DNA of 60,476 nt from Oxalobacteraceae bacterium UBA4003 (GTDB taxonomy: Bacteria; Pseudomonadota; Gammaproteobacteria; Burkholderiales; Burkholderiaceae_D): positions 226-60,701 of the forward strand of contig DGBN01000069.1 in assembly GCA_002384815.1 (NCBI GenBank), in the 5' to 3' direction. This document shows, piece by piece, positions 51,158 to 60,220 of this stretch (position 1 is its first letter; the number at the start of each line of letters is the position of its first letter). The translations under genes and the position numbers were made by a program. A model generated the notes under the pieces. That model saw only the letters and a list, made by a program, of their open reading frames with translations, ran no database searches and had not been told where the DNA came from.

Positions 51158-52951
51158 ATGATTAAATCATCCATTGTCATTTGCTTATTTTCTGCCTTGC
51201 TGGGTGGCTGCAACAGTTTGTCGCCGGACCATCATTCCGCGTCCAGGCATGCTGTTCCTGTCGCGCCAGAAGGCAGTAGCGGTTACATCGAAAAGCATGG
51301 CTGGATCGCCAGAAAATTCATGGTGGTCGCTGCCAATCCACTTGCTGTGGATGCCGGTTATCAGATGCTGAAGGCAGGCGGTTCGGCGGTGGATGCGGCA
51401 ATTGCCACGCAAATGGTATTGGGTCTGGTCGAGCCGCAATCGTCGGGCATAGGGGGCGGCGCTTTCATGCTGCATTTTGATGGCGAGAAGGTTCAGGCTT
51501 TCGATGGTCGTGAAACTGCGCCAGCGCATGCGCATGAAAAATTATTTCAAGCAGCCGATGGCAAGGCGGTGCCTTTTCAGGAGGCGGTAGTGGGTGGTCG
51601 CTCGGTTGGCGTGCCGGGCGTATTGCGCATGCTGGAGCTGGCGCACAAACAATACGGCAAGTTGCCGTGGCACACGCTGTTTGCACCGGCGATCCGGCTG
51701 GCGACCGATGGTTTTGCCGTCAGTCCGCGCCTGGCCACCTTGCTTGAATCCGAAACATATTTGAAAAATGATCTGCTTGCAGCAGCCTATTTTTACGATG
51801 TGCAAGGCAAGCCGAGGCCGGTCGGTTATCTGCTGAAGAATCCGGCGCTGGCAGCGACACTGCAGAAAATTGCGCACGATGGCGCCGATGCCTTTTACAA
51901 AGGGCGGATCGCATACGATATCGCGCGCAAGGTTACGCAGCATCCAAGCAACCCGGGCACCTTGACGACGCAGGATATGGCCGATTATCGCGCCAAAGTG
52001 CGAACACCTGTTTGCAGCGACTACAAGGCGTGGACGGTGTGCGGCATGCCGCCGCCATCTTCGGGCGGGATTGCGGTGGCGCAAATGCTGGGCATGCTGG
52101 AAACGAAAGACATGCATGCGCTGGCACCAACAGGAGGTGATTTGCAGGCGGATGCCGTGCACCTGTTTACGGAAGCAGGGCGTCTGGCTTATGCGGATCG
52201 CAATCGTTATATTGCCGATCCCGATTTCGTCCCGTTGCCGGACGGTGGCGTGCATGCACTGCTGGATAAAAAATATCTGGCCCGGCGCGCGGCACTGATA
52301 GGCGAACGATCGATGGGGCAGGCGCAGCCGGGTATGCCGTTCGGGCAGCAGCTTGCATGGGGACGCGATGCGTCGGCCGAATTGCCTTCGACCTCGCATA
52401 TTTCCATAGTCGACGCCAGCGGCCGCGCGCTGGCGATGACGACGACGATAGAAAACAGCTTCGGTGCGCGTCAGATGGTAGGCGGTTTCCTGCTGAATAA
52501 TGAGCTGAGCGATTTTTCCGTGGAGGCGGCCGACATTGATGGCCCGATAGCCAACCGTGTGCAGCCAGGTAAACGTCCGCGCAGTTCGATGGCACCGACC
52601 CTCGTATTTGAAAAAGACTCGAAGAAGCTGATGCTGGCGATAGGTTCGCCCGGCGGTTCGGCCATCATCAATTATGTGGGCAAGGTCTTGATAGCGACAA
52701 TGGATTGGGGTTTGAATGTACAGCAGGCGATCAACCTGCCCAACGTCGGCAGTCGCAACGGCCCGACCGAACTGGAGCAGGGACGTGCACCGACAAGACT
52801 GATCGCGCAATTGCAGGCCAGAGGTCATGAGGTGCAAGTGCTGGAACAAACTTCCGGCCTGCACGGCATCATGCGTTTGACTGTGCATGGCGAAGAAGTC
52901 TGGTTTGGCGGCGCCGATCCAAGGCGCGAAGGGATAGCGCAGGGAGATTGA
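51158..52951 (+). CDS. ggt: Gamma-glutamyltransferase, lipoprotein form
   Basis: 597 residues. A Ntn-hydrolase that cleaves gamma-glutamyl bonds of glutathione and related compounds. Residues 1-18 are a lipoprotein signal with lipobox LLGGC (Cys18), unlike the usual cleaved periplasmic signal. Substrate and fold blocks: MVVAANPLAVDAGYQMLKAG, VDAAIATQMVLGLVEPQSSG, GGAFMLHFDG. The proenzyme is cut before Thr412 in PSTSHISIVD, the catalytic nucleophile. GSPGGSAIINYVGK and the final block are standard. Asn follows the Cys, which favours outer-membrane sorting. Single gene, no neighbour of related function. Confidence 0.93.
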   Translation: MIKSSIVICLFSALLGGCNSLSPDHHSASRHAVPVAPEGSSGYIEKHGWIARKFMVVAANPLAVDAGYQMLKAGGSAVDAAIATQMVLGLVEPQSSGIGGGAFMLHFDGEKVQAFDGRETAPAHAHEKLFQAADGKAVPFQEAVVGGRSVGVPGVLRMLELAHKQYGKLPWHTLFAPAIRLATDGFAVSPRLATLLESETYLKNDLLAAAYFYDVQGKPRPVGYLLKNPALAATLQKIAHDGADAFYKGRIAYDIARKVTQHPSNPGTLTTQDMADYRAKVRTPVCSDYKAWTVCGMPPPSSGGIAVAQMLGMLETKDMHALAPTGGDLQADAVHLFTEAGRLAYADRNRYIADPDFVPLPDGGVHALLDKKYLARRAALIGERSMGQAQPGMPFGQQLAWGRDASAELPSTSHISIVDASGRALAMTTTIENSFGARQMVGGFLLNNELSDFSVEAADIDGPIANRVQPGKRPRSSMAPTLVFEKDSKKLMLAIGSPGGSAIINYVGKVLIATMDWGLNVQQAINLPNVGSRNGPTELEQGRAPTRLIAQLQARGHEVQVLEQTSGLHGIMRLTVHGEEVWFGGADPRREGIAQGD

Positions 52952-53026
52952 GTTGCACTACGTCCGCGCTACGCTAAATACGCGCAGGCTTGCCCGAAAC
53001 TGCAAACCCCTTAATAATTGGTCTCT

Positions 53027-54205
53027 ATGCAAAATCAAAAGAAAATCGGTCTGGTTCTGACAGGAGGGGGAGCAAGGGCAGCGTATCAGGTCGGCGTACT
53101 GCAATCCGTATCTGAAATACTGCGCGGGGCAGGTTGGGCGCCCGAGCGTAATCCTTACGACATCATTTGCGGTACCTCGGCTGGTGCGATCAATGCCACC
53201 GCGCTGGCCTGTCATGCGGACGATTTTTCTGCCGGCCTCGAAAAGGTAGTGTGCGTGTGGGAACACTTTACGGCCGAGCAGGTATATCGCGCCGACTCGC
53301 TGGGCGTCTTGCGTTCCGGTGCGAAATGGCTGTCGCTGCTGTCTTTCGGCTGGTTGATGCGGCAATGGAGAACCAATCCGCCCAATTCCCTGCTGGACAA
53401 TACGCCTTTGGTCAGCCTGCTGAATCGGATGCTGAATCTGCCGCGTCTGGATGCGGCATTGATGGATGGGAAATTGCACGCCTTGGCGGTGACTGCTTCT
53501 TCCTATACTGCCGGCAAGCACATCACCTTTTATCAAAGCGAAGCCAATATCGAGCCGTGGGTACGCACGCAGCGGGTGGCGATCCGCAGCCAGATCGGCG
53601 TCGAACATTTGCTGGCTTCGTCGGCGATTCCATTGATTTTTCCGTCGACCCCGATTTACTGTGAAGGGAGGCGCGAATATTTCGGTGATGGTTCCATGCG
53701 TCAGATGGCGCCGATTTCACCCGCCATTCATCTAGGTGCGGACAAGGTGCTGGTGATAGGTGCCGGACGCTTGCTGGAACCGGCCATCGATCCAGCCGCC
53801 AACGCGCAATATCCAAGCCTGGCACAAATCGCCGGTCATGCGATGTCCAGTATCTTCCTCGACAGTATCGCTGGCGATATTGAGCGCTTGAACCGTGTCA
53901 ACCAGACGCTATCCCTGCTGACCGATGAGCAAAAGGCCAAAACGCCCTTGCGTCCGGTGGAAATGCTGACTATCGCTCCATCCGAGCGGCTCGATACGAT
54001 CGCCAGCCGTCATATTGGCAGTCTGCCGCGCCCTGTGCGCATGTTGCTGGCGGCCATAGGCGCTAACGAAGTCCGTGGCGCTGCGCTGGCTTCCTATCTG
54101 CTGTTTGAAAAAAGCTACACCTGTGAATTGATCGCATTGGGGCGCCGTGATGCGCAAGCGCACAAGAATGAAATCCTTGGTTTTTTTGCAACACAGAAAG
54201 GCTAG
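53027..54205 (+). CDS. Patatin-like phospholipase
   Basis: 392 residues. Serine-aspartate lipid acyl hydrolase fold: oxyanion loop LTGGGARAAYQVGVL (11-25), nucleophile Ser51 in ICGTSAGAINATAL, and Asp at about 220 in EYFGDGSMRQ. No signal peptide, so probably cytoplasmic. Related proteins are bacterial RssA-like phospholipases that act on membrane lipids. No clear ribosome site precedes the ATG, and a GTC/TTG extension of three codons is possible. A single gene following ggt by 75 bp on the same strand. Confidence 0.9.
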   Translation: MQNQKKIGLVLTGGGARAAYQVGVLQSVSEILRGAGWAPERNPYDIICGTSAGAINATALACHADDFSAGLEKVVCVWEHFTAEQVYRADSLGVLRSGAKWLSLLSFGWLMRQWRTNPPNSLLDNTPLVSLLNRMLNLPRLDAALMDGKLHALAVTASSYTAGKHITFYQSEANIEPWVRTQRVAIRSQIGVEHLLASSAIPLIFPSTPIYCEGRREYFGDGSMRQMAPISPAIHLGADKVLVIGAGRLLEPAIDPAANAQYPSLAQIAGHAMSSIFLDSIAGDIERLNRVNQTLSLLTDEQKAKTPLRPVEMLTIAPSERLDTIASRHIGSLPRPVRMLLAAIGANEVRGAALASYLLFEKSYTCELIALGRRDAQAHKNEILGFFATQKG

Positions 54206-54352
54206 GAATGTGCAAAATCCGTCATGACATGCGTTGCCAATAAGTAGGCATGTTGCTGCATACGGGTTGATTCGGCAAACGCAACACGTTACTCTCGAGT
54301 ATGGGATGCAGTCAGATTGACTATATTTATTGCTATTTTTTAAGGAATTTCG

Positions 54353-54727
54353 GTGAAAGTTAAATTAATCACACGGTTTTCCCTGTTTTTCGCTACATTA
54401 TTACTTTCTTTTAACGCTTTTGCCTTCGATTCCGGCACATTGGGTATCGTGCAAGCGACGGACCTGCCGCCAGAGGCGCGACAAACCATTGCGTTGATTC
54501 GGCAGGGCGGTCCTTTCCCGTATCAGAAAGACGGTTCCGTGTTCGGCAACTATGAAAAGATTTTGCCGCAACAAAAGCGCGGATATTATCGCGAATTTAC
54601 TGTGAAAACGCCGCGTATCCGCCATCGGGGCGCGAGGCGGATTATTGCCGGCGGTAAAAAAAACAGGCCGCATGAATATTATTACACTGCCGATCACTAT
54701 AGAAGTTTCAAACGGGTCATAGAGTGA
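54353..54727 (+). CDS. Secreted barnase-type guanyl-specific ribonuclease
   Basis: 124 residues. Signal peptide of about 24 residues (FFATLLLSFNAFA). The mature RNase has the barnase/T1-family layout: TLPPEA-like LPPEARQTIALIRQGGPF at the start, catalytic Glu in YREFTV, Arg in GARRII and His in TADHYRSF, the Glu-Arg-His set of this fold. GTG start with AAGGAA upstream. Barstar, its inhibitor, follows after 47 bp. Exported RNase may hit competitors or process RNA outside the cell, with barstar guarding the cytoplasm. Confidence 0.85.
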   Translation: MKVKLITRFSLFFATLLLSFNAFAFDSGTLGIVQATDLPPEARQTIALIRQGGPFPYQKDGSVFGNYEKILPQQKRGYYREFTVKTPRIRHRGARRIIAGGKKNRPHEYYYTADHYRSFKRVIE

Positions 54728-54774
54728 AGTGTTTTTTCAATGTGAATAATAAAATTGCTGGAGATGAGGGATAA

Positions 54775-55173
54775 ATGAGTTTGTTTAAAACCGTGCCGCC
54801 TAATGTAGTGCAATCGATCCGGGCCTTCCGCGTGGCCGATTTGCAGGCTGAGGCCGCACAGCTCGGACAACATTTTCTGTACGCACATTGCGCACACGCG
54901 AGCACGAAACAACAGGTGCTCGCGATCATTGCCGAAGCCTTCCATTTCCCCCGCCATTTCGGCAAGAATTTCGATGCACTGTCGGATTGCCTGACCAGCC
55001 TGGCACACAAGGCAGGGCAGCAGCCGGGATTTCTGGTGGTGCTGGAACAGTTGCCGAATACACCAAAATTCGACAAGGAAGCGCGCGAAACCCTGCTGGA
55101 TGTATTTCGTGATGCGGCTGATTTCTGGGCCGACAAGAAAATCGCATTCAGGGTGTTTTACTCCTTCCAGTAA
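54775..55173 (+). CDS. Barstar-family ribonuclease inhibitor
   Basis: 132 residues, cytoplasmic. The core matches barstar: STKQQVLAIIAEAFHFPRHF, GKNFDALSDCLTSLA (the helix and loop that plug the RNase active site, with an Asp in the FGKNFDAL motif) and a C-terminal KIAFRVFYSF strand. The N-terminal 40 residues are an extension of unknown role. Downstream of the secreted RNase by 47 bp, an RNase-inhibitor pair. Confidence 0.88.
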   Translation: MSLFKTVPPNVVQSIRAFRVADLQAEAAQLGQHFLYAHCAHASTKQQVLAIIAEAFHFPRHFGKNFDALSDCLTSLAHKAGQQPGFLVVLEQLPNTPKFDKEARETLLDVFRDAADFWADKKIAFRVFYSFQ

Positions 55174-55185
55174 TTTCTCTTGATC

Positions 55186-55205
55186 CCGTCGCTTCGTGGC
55201 GACGG
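55186..55205 (+). terminator. Weak hairpin after the barstar gene
   Basis: CCGTCGC / GCGACGG, 6-base loop, 12 bp past the stop. No T-run, so only a possible terminator. Confidence 0.3.
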
Positions 55206-55340
55206 CTGATCTGCTGTCAACTCCTTCCCTGCTTTTCTTCGTTGTTTCTCTGCCTGAGCCATCTCTGCAGGACATTTTTGTCCGTGTTTATCGCAGTCGC
55301 TTGAAATCAGGTAAGGCCGCGGTACGGTACAATGCGCGCC

Positions 55341-55961
55341 ATGAGAAGAATCGTCATTCTGATTTCCGGGCGCGGCAGCAATATGCAAGCCATTATCCGG
55401 GCTGCGCAAGATGAAAAATGGCCGGCCAGAATAGTCGCGGTGGTTAGCAACCGGGCCGATGCGAGCGGTTTGCACTATGCTGCCGAGCAAGGCATTCCGG
55501 CCATCGTGGTGTCGCATAAGGACTATGCGACGCGTGAAGCATTCGATACTGCGTTGCAAAGCAGTATCGATGAGTTTTCCCCTGATCTGCTGGTGCTGGC
55601 TGGATTCATGCGTGTACTCACCAGCCGTTTTGTTGCGCATTACGCAGGCCGGATGCTGAATATTCATCCGTCGCTACTGCCTGGTTTTATCGGTTTGGCA
55701 ACGCATCATCAGGCCTTGGCAGCCGGCGTCACCATCCACGGTGCAACCGTACATTTCGTTACTGCCGATCTGGATCATGGACCTATCGTGGCGCAAGCGA
55801 CAGTTCCGGTATTGCCCGACGATACAGAAACCACATTGGCTGCACGTGTGCTGGAGCAGGAGCATATTATTTATCCACGCGTCATACGCGCTTTCGTCGA
55901 AGGGCGCGTATCGCTGATTGATGGCATTGCGCGCATGACGCCAGACAACATCGAGCCCTAG
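55341..55961 (+). CDS. purN: Phosphoribosylglycinamide formyltransferase PurN
   Basis: About 206 residues. Formylates GAR with 10-formyl-THF, third step of purine synthesis. GAR site ISGRGSNMQAI, catalytic Asn/His in MLNIHPSLLPGF, and Asp in ADLDHGPIVA are all present. One oddity: the loop reads GLATHHQAL where E. coli has GLHTH, so the conserved His119-equivalent is Ala. A second ATG three codons earlier (55332) is possible. rsmB follows 63 bp downstream. Confidence 0.96.
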   Translation: MRRIVILISGRGSNMQAIIRAAQDEKWPARIVAVVSNRADASGLHYAAEQGIPAIVVSHKDYATREAFDTALQSSIDEFSPDLLVLAGFMRVLTSRFVAHYAGRMLNIHPSLLPGFIGLATHHQALAAGVTIHGATVHFVTADLDHGPIVAQATVPVLPDDTETTLAARVLEQEHIIYPRVIRAFVEGRVSLIDGIARMTPDNIEP

Positions 55962-56024
55962 CTTTAGTGCCAGGCTCGCTAATATAAACAACAGTACCGA
56001 CAAGACATTTTATGAAGGAATCAC

Positions 56025-57281
56025 ATGAGGTTGCCTCCCGCGATCATTAACAACACGGAAGAGGTACTGCGCGAGATATTGCGTTTTACCGGCCCGGCCG
56101 ATGGTACCTTATCGCGCTATTTTCGCGATCATCCAAGACTGGGTTCGCGCGAACGCGGCGTGATTGCCGAAGCTGTCTATGGTTTGCTGCGCAACAAGGC
56201 GGTGTATACAAGTTTTGCCGAATCCGGCAACGGTCCGACCATGCGTCGCATGACGTTGCTGGGATTGGCCGATGCCGTCGGTGTGGAAGCGCTGGGTGGT
56301 TTGTCGGAAGAAGAAACCGCATGGTTGAATCACGTGATGCAGATCGACCGCACTTTGCTGCCATCGCTGTTACGGGCGAATCTGCCGGAGTGGCTGTTTG
56401 ACAAGCTGGTGATCCGCGATGGCGAAGCTGTGACGCTGGAATTGGCGCATGCAATGAATCAGCCGGCACCGCTGGATTTACGTGTCAACGCGATCAAGGC
56501 GACGCGTGAAGATGTAGTGAAGGAATTGGCCGAAGCGCCGATACTGTGCGAATCGACGCCGTTTGCGCCGTTAGGCATACGCATCATCAAAAAACCGGCT
56601 TTGCAAAATCTGCCCTTGTTCAAGAGCGGTGCGATTGAAGTGCAGGACGAGGGCAGTCAGCTACTGTCGCAGATCGTTGGTGCCAAACGCGGTGAAATGG
56701 TGGTCGATTTCTGCGCCGGCGCCGGCGGCAAGACGCTGGCGTTGGGTGCAACGATGCGCAATACCGGCCGTTTGTACGCATTCGATATTTCCGAAAAACG
56801 TCTGGCCAAACTGAAGCCGCGTCTGGCGCGCAGCGGTTTGTCAAATGTGCATCCGGTGCAGATCGCGCATGAAAACGATGCCAAGGTAAAACGTCTGGCT
56901 GGCAAGATAGATCGCGTGCTGGTTGATGCGCCATGCAGCGGACTTGGCACCTTGCGCCGCAATCCCGATGTGAAATGGCGTCAGACACCTCAATCGCTGG
57001 TGGAGTTGAATGAAAAGCAGGCCTCGATTCTGGCTGGTGCGGCGCGCCTGGTAAAAGCCGGTGGTCGACTGGTGTATGCAACCTGCAGTATTCTGGATGA
57101 AGAAAACGAAGCGATAGTCGAACAGTTCCTTGCCGCGCGTGAAGACTTTACGCTCGTACCCATGAGTGAAGTATTGGCTGAGCAAAAAATCGATCTGGCA
57201 ATGGACAAGTATCTGAAACTGTCGCCAGCCAGGCATCAGACCGATGGATTTTTCGCGGCGGTACTGCAACGTAAAACCTGA
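56025..57281 (+). CDS. rsmB: 16S rRNA (cytosine-C5)-methyltransferase, RsmB/Fmu-type
   Basis: 418 residues. An N-terminal NusB-like helical part (LSRYFRDHPRLGSRERGVIA) leads to the catalytic domain: SAM motif VVDFCAGAGGKTLALGA, the catalytic Cys in DAPCSGLGTLRRNPDVKW, and the second Cys in VYATCSILDEENEAIV. Methylates C967-type positions of 16S rRNA. The C-terminal DGFFAAVL is standard. AAGGAA before the ATG. The channel gene starts 8 bp after its stop, so they share a transcript with purN upstream. Confidence 0.92.
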   Translation: MRLPPAIINNTEEVLREILRFTGPADGTLSRYFRDHPRLGSRERGVIAEAVYGLLRNKAVYTSFAESGNGPTMRRMTLLGLADAVGVEALGGLSEEETAWLNHVMQIDRTLLPSLLRANLPEWLFDKLVIRDGEAVTLELAHAMNQPAPLDLRVNAIKATREDVVKELAEAPILCESTPFAPLGIRIIKKPALQNLPLFKSGAIEVQDEGSQLLSQIVGAKRGEMVVDFCAGAGGKTLALGATMRNTGRLYAFDISEKRLAKLKPRLARSGLSNVHPVQIAHENDAKVKRLAGKIDRVLVDAPCSGLGTLRRNPDVKWRQTPQSLVELNEKQASILAGAARLVKAGGRLVYATCSILDEENEAIVEQFLAAREDFTLVPMSEVLAEQKIDLAMDKYLKLSPARHQTDGFFAAVLQRKT

Positions 57282-57289
57282 ATGGACAA

Positions 57290-58645
57290 ATGAACGCTAA
57301 CCCATTGACTACGCTCTGGGCCGATTTCCAGACTGATCTCGGCATCCCCGATTTGCGCTGGCAGATTCTTGCGCTGGTGCTGTGTTTTTCTCTGGGATGG
57401 CTGCTGGCGCGTCTGGGTAGTGGTGTCCTTGCAGCACATGATGCACAGCGGAATATTGCCCCCAGACCCGGTGCGGAAAAGTTTGCACGGGTGTGGTGGC
57501 CTTTTCTGGCACTGGTGTTGATAGTCGTTGCCAAGCCGGTATTGGCACGCTGGATCAGCGTCGATTTGATGCGTTTGGCCTGGCCCCTGGTGGCATCGTT
57601 TGTGTTGGTGCGGCTGGTGTTTTATATCCTGCGGCGCGTGTTTGCGCGCGATGGCAAAGGGCGCAGCTTCATTCTGTTTTTCGGGCGCGGGTTTGCCGGC
57701 TTGGTGTGGACGATCGTCGCTTTGCACATCACCGGCGTGTTGCCGGATATCGCGGAGTTTCTGGACGAGGCGCTGATTCCGCTTGGCCGCAACAAAGTCT
57801 CGCTGATGACGATGTTGCAGGCGGTATTGTCGGTCGGTGTCACACTGCTGGCGGCGCTCTGGTTATCTGCGCTACTGGAAGAGCGCCTGATGAAGTTAAA
57901 TTCCATGCACTCTTCGATGCGAGCGGTACTGTCGCGCATGGGGCGGGCACTTCTGATCCTGATTGCTTTACTGCTCAGCCTGTCCATGGTCGGGATTGAT
58001 CTGACCGTACTGTCTATATTCGGCGGCGCGCTGGGTGTCGGTCTGGGTTTGGGTTTGCAAAAGCTGGCCAGCAGTTACGTCTCGGGCTTTGTGATTCTGC
58101 TGGAGCGCAGTCTGGCAATAGGGGACACGGTAATCGTCGATAAATTTACCGGACGCGTGTCGCAGATCAATACGCGTTACACGGTGTTGCGTGGCGGCGA
58201 CGGCATTGATACGGTAGTGCCGAATGAAATGTTTGTTTCCAGTCCGGTGCAGAATCTTTCATTGATCGATACGGTGGTGCAGATGAGGACTCACATCACT
58301 GTGGATTACCGCACTGATATTGATCTTGCATTGCGCCTGCTGGAAGAAGCGGCGCTGAGCGTGGAGCGGGTGCGACCAGGGCCGGATCGCGGACCAGGTG
58401 CCACTTTGGTCGCCTTTGGCGCTGACGGTATCGATCTGCAACTGGGTTTTTGGGTGAACGATCCGGAGGGCCGCGGTGGTGTGCTTTCCAATGTCAACCG
58501 GGCAATCTGGCGTTCATTTCAGGCTCACGATATCAATGTGCCATTCCCGCAACGCGAGATAAGGTTGATTGATGAACAATATCGTGCGGTAAAAGAGCAT
58601 TTAAATACAGATGCTAGCCGTTCCAGTCCCGATTCTGCACCTTAA
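57290..58645 (+). CDS. MscS-family mechanosensitive channel
   Basis: 451 residues. Four to five membrane helices, then the MscS pore helix and ring: VGIDLTVLSIFGGALGVGLG (pore-lining, glycine-rich), GFVILLERSLAIGDTVIVDK (vestibule), YTVLRGGDGIDTVVPNEMFV. The C-terminal cage ends after about 450 residues. Opens on hypo-osmotic shock to release ions. N-terminal extra helices compared with E. coli MscS place it with larger MscS-like proteins. It overlaps no other gene and lies 8 bp after rsmB. Confidence 0.92.
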   Translation: MNANPLTTLWADFQTDLGIPDLRWQILALVLCFSLGWLLARLGSGVLAAHDAQRNIAPRPGAEKFARVWWPFLALVLIVVAKPVLARWISVDLMRLAWPLVASFVLVRLVFYILRRVFARDGKGRSFILFFGRGFAGLVWTIVALHITGVLPDIAEFLDEALIPLGRNKVSLMTMLQAVLSVGVTLLAALWLSALLEERLMKLNSMHSSMRAVLSRMGRALLILIALLLSLSMVGIDLTVLSIFGGALGVGLGLGLQKLASSYVSGFVILLERSLAIGDTVIVDKFTGRVSQINTRYTVLRGGDGIDTVVPNEMFVSSPVQNLSLIDTVVQMRTHITVDYRTDIDLALRLLEEAALSVERVRPGPDRGPGATLVAFGADGIDLQLGFWVNDPEGRGGVLSNVNRAIWRSFQAHDINVPFPQREIRLIDEQYRAVKEHLNTDASRSSPDSAP

Positions 58646-58753
58646 AAAGGGTACAATTCCTCTCGAAATTTTCATCAGTCCCTCGTTTTTCTGCGGACTG
58701 ACACCATATAGACGATACCTTTTGTTCATGGCATTCACAATGGAGTCACAATA

Positions 58754-59947
58754 ATGCTAGATGCAGTACTGGATTTTCTGTCCAACGGCCTGACTCGCGC
58801 GAGCGGCTGGACGGTATTTTTTTACGCGCTTGCGGTAACGCATATCACGATTGCCGCCGTGACGATCTATCTGCATCGTTGCGCGACACATCGCGGTCTG
58901 GATCTGCATCCGATTCCAAGTCATTTTTTCCGATTCTGGTTGTGGATGACTTCCGGCATGGTCACCAAGGAATGGGTGGCGATTCATCGCAAGCATCATG
59001 CCAAATGTGAAACGGAAGAAGATCCGCACAGCCCGGTAACCCGTGGCATCAAGAAAGTGTTTTTTGAAGGTTCCGAGTTGTATCGTGCCGAAGCAAAGAA
59101 CATGGAAACGATGGAAAAGTACGGTTACGGTACGCCGGACGACTGGCTCGAACGCAATCTTTATACTGGCCGTAGCGCCACCGGTATCGTCTTGATGATG
59201 ATCATTAATGTCATGCTGTTCGGCGTGATCGGTGTTGCGGTGTGGGCTTTGCAGATGGCATGGATTCCAATTACTGCCGCTGGCATTATCAACGGTATTG
59301 GCCACTACTGGGGTTATCGCAATTACGAATGCAGCGATGCAGCGACCAACATTTTCCCGATTGGCATTTTGATTGGCGGCGAAGAGCTGCATAACAATCA
59401 TCACACCTTCGGTACCTCAGCCAAGTTGTCGTCGAAATGGTATGAGTTCGATATCGGCTGGATGTATATCCGCATTCTCGAAACAGTCGGCCTGGCTACA
59501 GTTAAAAAAGTGGCACCTGCACCGAAATTCGAACACGGAAAAGTGCATCTGGATTTCAACACGCTGCAATCCGTCATCTCGAATCGTTACGATGTGACGG
59601 CAAAGTATGCTAAATCGCTGAAGCAGGCATGGCACGACGAAGTGGAGCATCTGAAGGAAAAGGCAAAGCTGGAATCCGGTTTCCTGAAGTCCACAAAAAA
59701 ACTCCTGCATCGTGAACCGGCCAAACTGGAGGCACCGCACAAGGAGCAGTTGATGAAATTGTTTGCACACAGCAATGCACTCAAGACCATGCACGAAATG
59801 CGGGTGGAGCTCGGTGCAATCTGGGAACGTTCACACGCCAGTCGCGACCAGCTGCTGCATCAATTGCAGGATTGGTGCGCGCGCGCCGAAGCGTCAGGCA
59901 TTACCGCGCTGCGTGATTTTTCCTTGCGTTTGCGCAGCTACGCATAA
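58754..59947 (+). CDS. Acyl-lipid/acyl-CoA fatty acid desaturase with C-terminal extension
   Basis: 397 residues. Membrane di-iron desaturase: His boxes HRCATHR (41-47), HRKHH (78-82) and HNNHH (about 212-216), with hydrophobic helices between. Introduces a double bond into acyl chains, adjusting membrane fluidity. Residues about 275-397 are extra compared with simple DesC-type enzymes: a highly charged helical region ending in LLHQLQDWCARAEASGITAL, which resembles the helical insert of ISL3-type transposases. Similar extensions seem common in Burkholderiales desaturases. Single gene with a strong terminator. Confidence 0.9.
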   Translation: MLDAVLDFLSNGLTRASGWTVFFYALAVTHITIAAVTIYLHRCATHRGLDLHPIPSHFFRFWLWMTSGMVTKEWVAIHRKHHAKCETEEDPHSPVTRGIKKVFFEGSELYRAEAKNMETMEKYGYGTPDDWLERNLYTGRSATGIVLMMIINVMLFGVIGVAVWALQMAWIPITAAGIINGIGHYWGYRNYECSDAATNIFPIGILIGGEELHNNHHTFGTSAKLSSKWYEFDIGWMYIRILETVGLATVKKVAPAPKFEHGKVHLDFNTLQSVISNRYDVTAKYAKSLKQAWHDEVEHLKEKAKLESGFLKSTKKLLHREPAKLEAPHKEQLMKLFAHSNALKTMHEMRVELGAIWERSHASRDQLLHQLQDWCARAEASGITALRDFSLRLRSYA

Positions 59948-59965
59948 AGCTCGGTACACGCATGC

Positions 59966-59993
59966 AAAAAGCCCGGTTCTCCGGGCTTTTTTT
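59966..59993 (+). terminator. Intrinsic terminator after the desaturase gene
   Basis: AAAAAGCCCGG, TTCT loop, CCGGGCTTTTTTT: perfect 11-bp stem with T-run, 18 bp past the stop. Confidence 0.93.
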
Positions 59994-60173
59994 ATGATGC
60001 ATGAATTGCCCAGGCATCATTGCATATGACTCCCTTGCTTCCTCGTAGTGAATCAGGATTCATCTGTCGCCGACTGTCGCTGTTGCAGAATTGTGGCGAC
60101 GGTGTGCACTGTGAAGATGCAATTCAAGCAGCGGTGTTTCAGTGCTTGCTTGAGACATGACTCGCAGACATAA

Positions 60174-60201
60174 AAAAACCGCTCGTGAAAGAGCGGTTTT
60201 T
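60174..60201 (-). terminator. Intrinsic terminator after rpmG
   Basis: Perfect 11-bp stem AAAAACCGCTC / GAGCGGTTTTT with a 6-base loop; the A-tract on the plus strand is the T-run of the minus-strand transcript. It starts 20 bp past the rpmG stop. Confidence 0.9.
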
Positions 60202-60220
60202 CCTGAGAAAGAAAGATCGA

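Noticed and set aside
54353..55173. Barnase/barstar as an intracellular toxin-antitoxin module
   Set aside because: The RNase has a clear signal peptide, and the toxin gene comes first without autoregulatory features. Better read as secreted enzyme plus producer immunity.
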